This document shows positions 59,536 to 64,000 of a stretch of 64,000 nt of DNA, in pieces. Made by a program: the position numbers and the translations under genes. Below the pieces are notes generated by a model. It saw nothing but the letters and a program-made list of their open reading frames with translations, searched no databases and was not told the origin of the DNA. How positions within the stretch are numbered: position 1 is the first letter of the stretch; every line of letters begins with the position of its first letter. This DNA is from Xylaria sp. FL1777 (taxonomy: Eukaryota; Ascomycota; Sordariomycetes; Xylariales; Xylariaceae): NCBI GenBank assembly GCA_022578965.1, contig MU400569.1, positions 124,001 to 188,000 of the forward strand, in the 5' to 3' direction.

Positions 59536-60875
59536 ATGGACCCTCTTTCAGTTGCAGCGTCTGTTGTAGGCCTCCTCGCAGCCGGTGGCCAAGTGACGTC
59601 GTTGCTATTCACAGTTATCACTAAATGTAAGGACTCTCCGACACTGGCGCGAAGTATACTGTTCGAGGTAGCAGATATCTCAGCCGCCCTGGGCCATCTT
59701 CAGGACTTTATTAGTGATCGCACAAAGGCGACTTCTGAGAGAGGAAACCTGATCCTTCTCGATCAGTTGCTTACAACATTGACTGGATGCGTTACGACGT
59801 ACTCGGACATTCAATTCATTCTTACGAGTCTAGATATCAGCGAGGATATGGGCACTTTCGATCGTATTAAGTGGATGAGGCAAGAGGAGAGGCTTAATAC
59901 GCTCGTCCAGAGACTTCAGAGCCATAAGTCGTCACTAACGCTTATGTTAACTATAATTCAATGGTATAACAGTAATATCACTCTGATCTGTTGAGAACTT
60001 GACCTGACTGAGAGCTAGCAAGTCTATGGAAGAAGCGCAAAGCTGCACGCAGAAACTATGTGTGCTCGTTGAACAAATGTTAGAGACTAATCGAGACCTC
60101 GCCGAGCGGATACGTGGTCTAGAACGTGAAGGCTCAATTCTTTCTAAGGCTCGATCAGACATCATCCCAGCAGATGACGCCTCTACAATACGCGCAGCCA
60201 GTGCCGTGAGAGCGAGTCTGTTGGAACCGGGAGACACGCTAGTGAAGCGATTCGCATTTGAGGACGACCTCGCATCGTCCCGCGTCTACAATAAAGCGAT
60301 CTATCGGCACTCGCAGCTCTCTGTAACGAGTACTGCTCTGTACACCACAGCATTGTCGGTCTTTTCCAAACTGAGTCTATCTCAAGTATCTAGCATCTCG
60401 TTCTACGCATTACCCGTGTGTGCTATTGATCTACATAATAGCGAGCTATACGTATTTGGTGAGGAGGGAGCGGCCTTTCCTGATCAACGCACAACTCCTT
60501 CTACCGCACCGAAACGGCCTGCACGCCCCAAGAGCCAAGTGATTGAATCCTCTGCCAAACGGCCTAAGAGTCCCTCCCCGGGGACCGCGTCATCAGGAGC
60601 ACTACAGGCGATTCGAAAGCGGAGTGGCCTGCTAGGTCGTTTCGCGACTCCCCAACGAAGAATACAGGTGTCGGCGCCAGAAAACCCTGTGCATGTTACG
60701 CATGTGGGATACGACGATTATACTGACCAATTTACGGTATTAGATCCCATATCAACGTTCAGTAGCTGTCCTCAATCTAACTGGTTACTAGGGTCTACCT
60801 CGGGAGTGGCAACGGCGAATCACCGACACGTCAGAGCAGAGCGGCATATACGTACCGCCTAACGAGCAATACTAA
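59536..60875 (+). CDS. Fungal STAND N-terminal domain fused to a CRIB (p21-Rho-binding) domain
   Basis: Three exons, 59536-59963, 60019-60736, 60792-60875, give 409 residues. Residues 1-200 begin MDPLSVAASVVGLLAAGGQV and continue as an alpha-helical bundle with TIIQCKSMEEA, the pattern of the fungal N-terminal domain of STAND/NLR proteins (related to HeLo-like). The middle has a Lys/Pro/Ser-rich linker (PKRPARPKS, AKRPKSPSP). The end is a CRIB motif VSAPENPVHVTHVG, matching PAK spacing except Pro for the usual Phe, then YDDYTDQFTGLPREWQRRI. The FTGLPREW part appears only after removing the 55-nt intron 60737-60791 (ctaac branch, tag acceptor). No NACHT, kinase or repeat domain follows the stop at 60873. 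Expected partner: Cdc42/Rac-type GTPase. Role is inference. Confidence 0.85.
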
Positions 60876-63800
60876 CAAAGAATCTCATGATTATAAAGCT
60901 CCTGAGATAAGGCGTATGACTACCTCTATGCGGTATGATGATTGTACATGCTTGGCCCACATCCTCGTGGCCAAATACGCTCACTTTATTCATCGGCGGG
61001 AAGGCGAAGAGATCTTGGGTGTGATGATGCAGCGGCTTCATCCAGTCTCCTGTCACGCGAATTTTATTTCTCCTGTGACAGTTCTCACTGTTGGGGTTAA
61101 TGTAAATCAGTAGTAGGGACTAGGAAAGGCGTTCCGTTCATTCCAAAAACATAAAAATGTGAGCTATGCTATTTAAAAGAATGCTCCTCCTCCCCTACTA
61201 TTACTCACAGTGATGGCAGATATTAGGCAGCGACTGACTGAGAATTTGCCATGCCAATAAGAATACTTTACGACTGTTATACCGCAATCATGGAGCCACC
61301 GAATAGCGGCTAAGCGGCGACCACTTCCTCAGGGGCTCCAGCTTCAACGGCGCGTCTAACCTCTTGGATACAAACATACAAACCCCGGTTTACTAGTGCT
61401 CTTAAGTTCTTGAACATTGGAATTCGCTCAGAAGCTGCGCCAAATCATGGCATTACATGTATTCTTTCTCACATACGAATTATTAAACCGTCTTTTGGAA
61501 CATACAAGTGTGTAGCATCACACCTATTCGACATCAACGCGTCTCTAGACACGTTTCTTTAAGGTGCAACAGAGAGAGGTCGAGAGAAAAAATCTAAGAT
61601 ACCCAGACTCCAGGTAGATGACACCTTCAATAATAGCTTTTAGGTTATTATGGCTTTCATGGTTATATGCGTGATCATATAGCGCAGATCACTAGAGTAC
61701 TATCATTCCTATCACTAACATTTCCAGGGTTGATTTGCCTCCGAACCCCTTACGTAGGATAGATTGGTAGAAAAGACGAATGCATGTATTCGGTCCGAAA
61801 CGTCGCTGTTTTGATTTTCATCATTTCAAAATCATAGTACTTGAGCGTGCTACCTTGATCAGGCTACGTAGCAATACTGAGTTTGCCGTAGAGGCTAGAA
61901 CGGCACTCAAGTGAGGTTACCTAGTTTCTGCGCCTATTTAAGGCCACAAGGCCCTCGCTATCCTGCTTGGCCTATCGTATATAAACACGTAGCAATAAAC
62001 TCAAACTCTGTTAGAACCGATTGTATACGTATAGCGCGTAAAGTCATACTGCTCACTGTCGCCTCCAACCCAGTGGTATTTCTTGTGCATGTATAGATTA
62101 TTTCTCTTTGGCGGTAATGAACCATGGGAGGATCGACCAGCTCTTTTTGGCCTCCGTTACGAGCTTAAATGTTAAGTGTTTAATAAATTCCCTCCTACGA
62201 CCCGGTAGGGAGCTATTTTAGGGGCTTCGCGGGTAGGGGGCGGTGGGCTGGGCAGTCGACGCCCGTGGCATTAACTCTTTGCTTCCATGTCAGCACTCTT
62301 GCTTGAAAAACTACAATTATTGGAATGATTGAGGTAGATCTTCCCAAAGCGAGTTAACAGTACGCCTAGAACTTAGACCACTAGTAGAGGGATACTCGAA
62401 GAATCGAGTGGAATCGATCTACTAGATATACCCTCAGGTTGAGTATAGATAAGATGACTACTGGAAGCAGATAGGACAAGAGCTTCGTCTACACACTAAA
62501 CTAGGTACGCTGCCTAAGCCTTGCGTATGGCCGCGTCTAATTAGTCCGCTACTGCAGTTATTATTACTATAGGACATGGATTCAACGAGAAATAGATGTC
62601 TCCGTTTCCAATTAAAATATTCCCTAATTAAATTAGTGCAGCTTGTAAATCTGAGTTAGATCGCGTTGAGGCGGCTCAGGTATATTCTGCTCTAATATCA
62701 CTTTGCTACTATAATCGATGCGGCCGCACGATCAGCAAGTTGTAGCTATATGTATTCTCCCAACCCCGAGAATGGACCCCGGATGAATTAAAGGCCTCTG
62801 AAATCACTTTAAGACCATTCGGCATTATCTTATTTGTTTAGTTGAGATGAGAGTTGTGAGTCAGGCCCATGGGCCAGCAATCACCAGCCTATACAAGAAA
62901 ATCCCGCGATGGCATCTTCTAGAATACAGAGTGCCTGTCTCAGATAGCTACATAGCTGCATACATGACAGCAAGAAAGGCCAAACTTCGGCCGTTTTCTG
63001 ATGCCCAGGAGCGGCCTTAATTTGGTACCATCCACAACTTGTCGGCAATAGTAGAATGACTCCCCAACTACATCTTCTCAACAGACCATTATTGGCCCCT
63101 TTTCTTTTCTCCTCCCGCCCCCATGTCACCCCCACGCATACTCTCTACTAGAAATCGAGATTGCCCAGGTTAGATATACAATTCCCTACCTAATTTCAAG
63201 AAGTTGAAGCACACCATAATTGGCTACTGATTTCAGTCTTTATTGCTACGAAGGGATTTGATTCTATTTATTATTTATTACCCATTGTACGATGTGAAGA
63301 TTATGATAATGCTAACGGATCTATATACTGTCTTTCCAAGGCAATTTTCTACGAATATCACACGAAACACAGTGACCTATGCGACAGTCAAGGCAACACA
63401 TTTCGCAGTCTACATGGGGATGCTAATTCTTCATATCTCTCATCACGGACAAATCATAGCCAGTTTCACCTATTATTTCACACTCTACTAATCCCCATGA
63501 CGATATAGGGAAGACTTGAAGCTTCCGGTTAGAACGGCATTGAAGCTACGGCTGTCTTCACACCTCATTCTAAATTTGCATCACTTTATTCCACTACAAC
63601 TTTACGTACCATGCTATCCACTGAGTATATGTGGACGACGTAAGTGTCAATAAAGACCGTTGACGCAGATATACATAGATAATTTTCTGTACCAATCAGA
63701 GAAGCACCCGTATAGATATATTTAATGGTTGCGTTACCGCCGGAATAAATACCCTTGTCAGCATATCATACAAAATGCGGAGGTGTAGTATCCAGATTGG

Positions 63801-64000
63801 ACCTCTTTCCTCGCCTAAATTGCGGAAGGGAACGTATGACAACATTGCGAATACCAACGACCCTAGAGCATCTGATAGAAGAAAAATGTATTTCGGCATG
63901 TTTGTCGGCTCAGCGAAGCGTGGGTCTCTAGCAATACATATATATGGTCGACCATGGCCTCAGACAATCCTCTTCCACCCTCTTAGGGCCAGCATCATCA
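60876..64000. other. 3.1-kb right flank without a supported gene
   Basis: Only short ORFs (up to 84 codons) on both strands, none with family resemblance or a consistent splice chain. A GC-richer patch lies at about 62,190-62,280. No tRNA or CRISPR-like structure was seen. It may contain decayed genes. Confidence 0.5.

Overview
This window is nuclear DNA of a filamentous ascomycete (Pezizomycotina). The evidence is short introns (about 45-175 nt) with CTAAC-type branch points, a very AT-rich block bearing repeat-induced point mutation (RIP), and fungal-specific families: a DUF7908-like Ser/Thr-rich secreted protein, a GMPPA-type pyrophosphorylase, an Hsp70-like ATPase, and a fungal STAND N-terminal domain fused to CRIB. 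I cannot name the species. A Sordariomycete is a guess.

Layout. 1 to about 13,180 is a gene-free AT-rich block of decayed transposons. It contains a pair of inverted repeats of about 310 bp (8486-8800 and 12865-13173) that differ almost only by C/T and G/A transitions. Next come an 11-exon Hsp70-like gene (13693-16347), a 4-kb stretch without a supported gene, a MATE transporter (20418-21896, +) and a nine-exon cytochrome P450 (25455-23467, -). A HAD-type nucleotidase-like gene lies at 27099-28015 and an intronless coiled-coil protein at 31855-34770.

A head-to-head pair of secreted, probably wall-associated proteins occupies 41128-37662 (-) and 41563-42297 (+). A housekeeping stretch follows: a BYE1-like PHD/TFIIS/SPOC regulator (45898-43010, -), proteasome subunit PRE9/PSMA4 (47410-48345), a GMPPA-like sugar-nucleotide pyrophosphorylase (49159-50822) and a two-domain GFA/CENP-V zinc protein (52590-51319, -).

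The right end is accessory again: a Baeyer-Villiger-type flavin monooxygenase (55024-56659), a fungal hypothetical with a basic stretch and coiled coil (57790-58968), and a fungal STAND N-terminal domain joined to a CRIB/p21-Rho-binding domain (59536-60875). The last exon of that gene is found only by removing a small intron inside the CRIB domain. 60.9-64 kb has no supported gene.

How the genes work together. The housekeeping genes are unrelated in function and merely adjacent. MATE, P450 and the monooxygenase fit accessory or secondary metabolism and detoxification, but they do not form an obvious cluster: no backbone synthase is seen. The most novel candidate is the STAND-N/CRIB protein, which could link incompatibility- or immunity-type signalling to Rho GTPases. 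Exon models were made by hand from splice signals and reading frame. All complete models sum to multiples of three, but single-base errors in exon ends remain possible.
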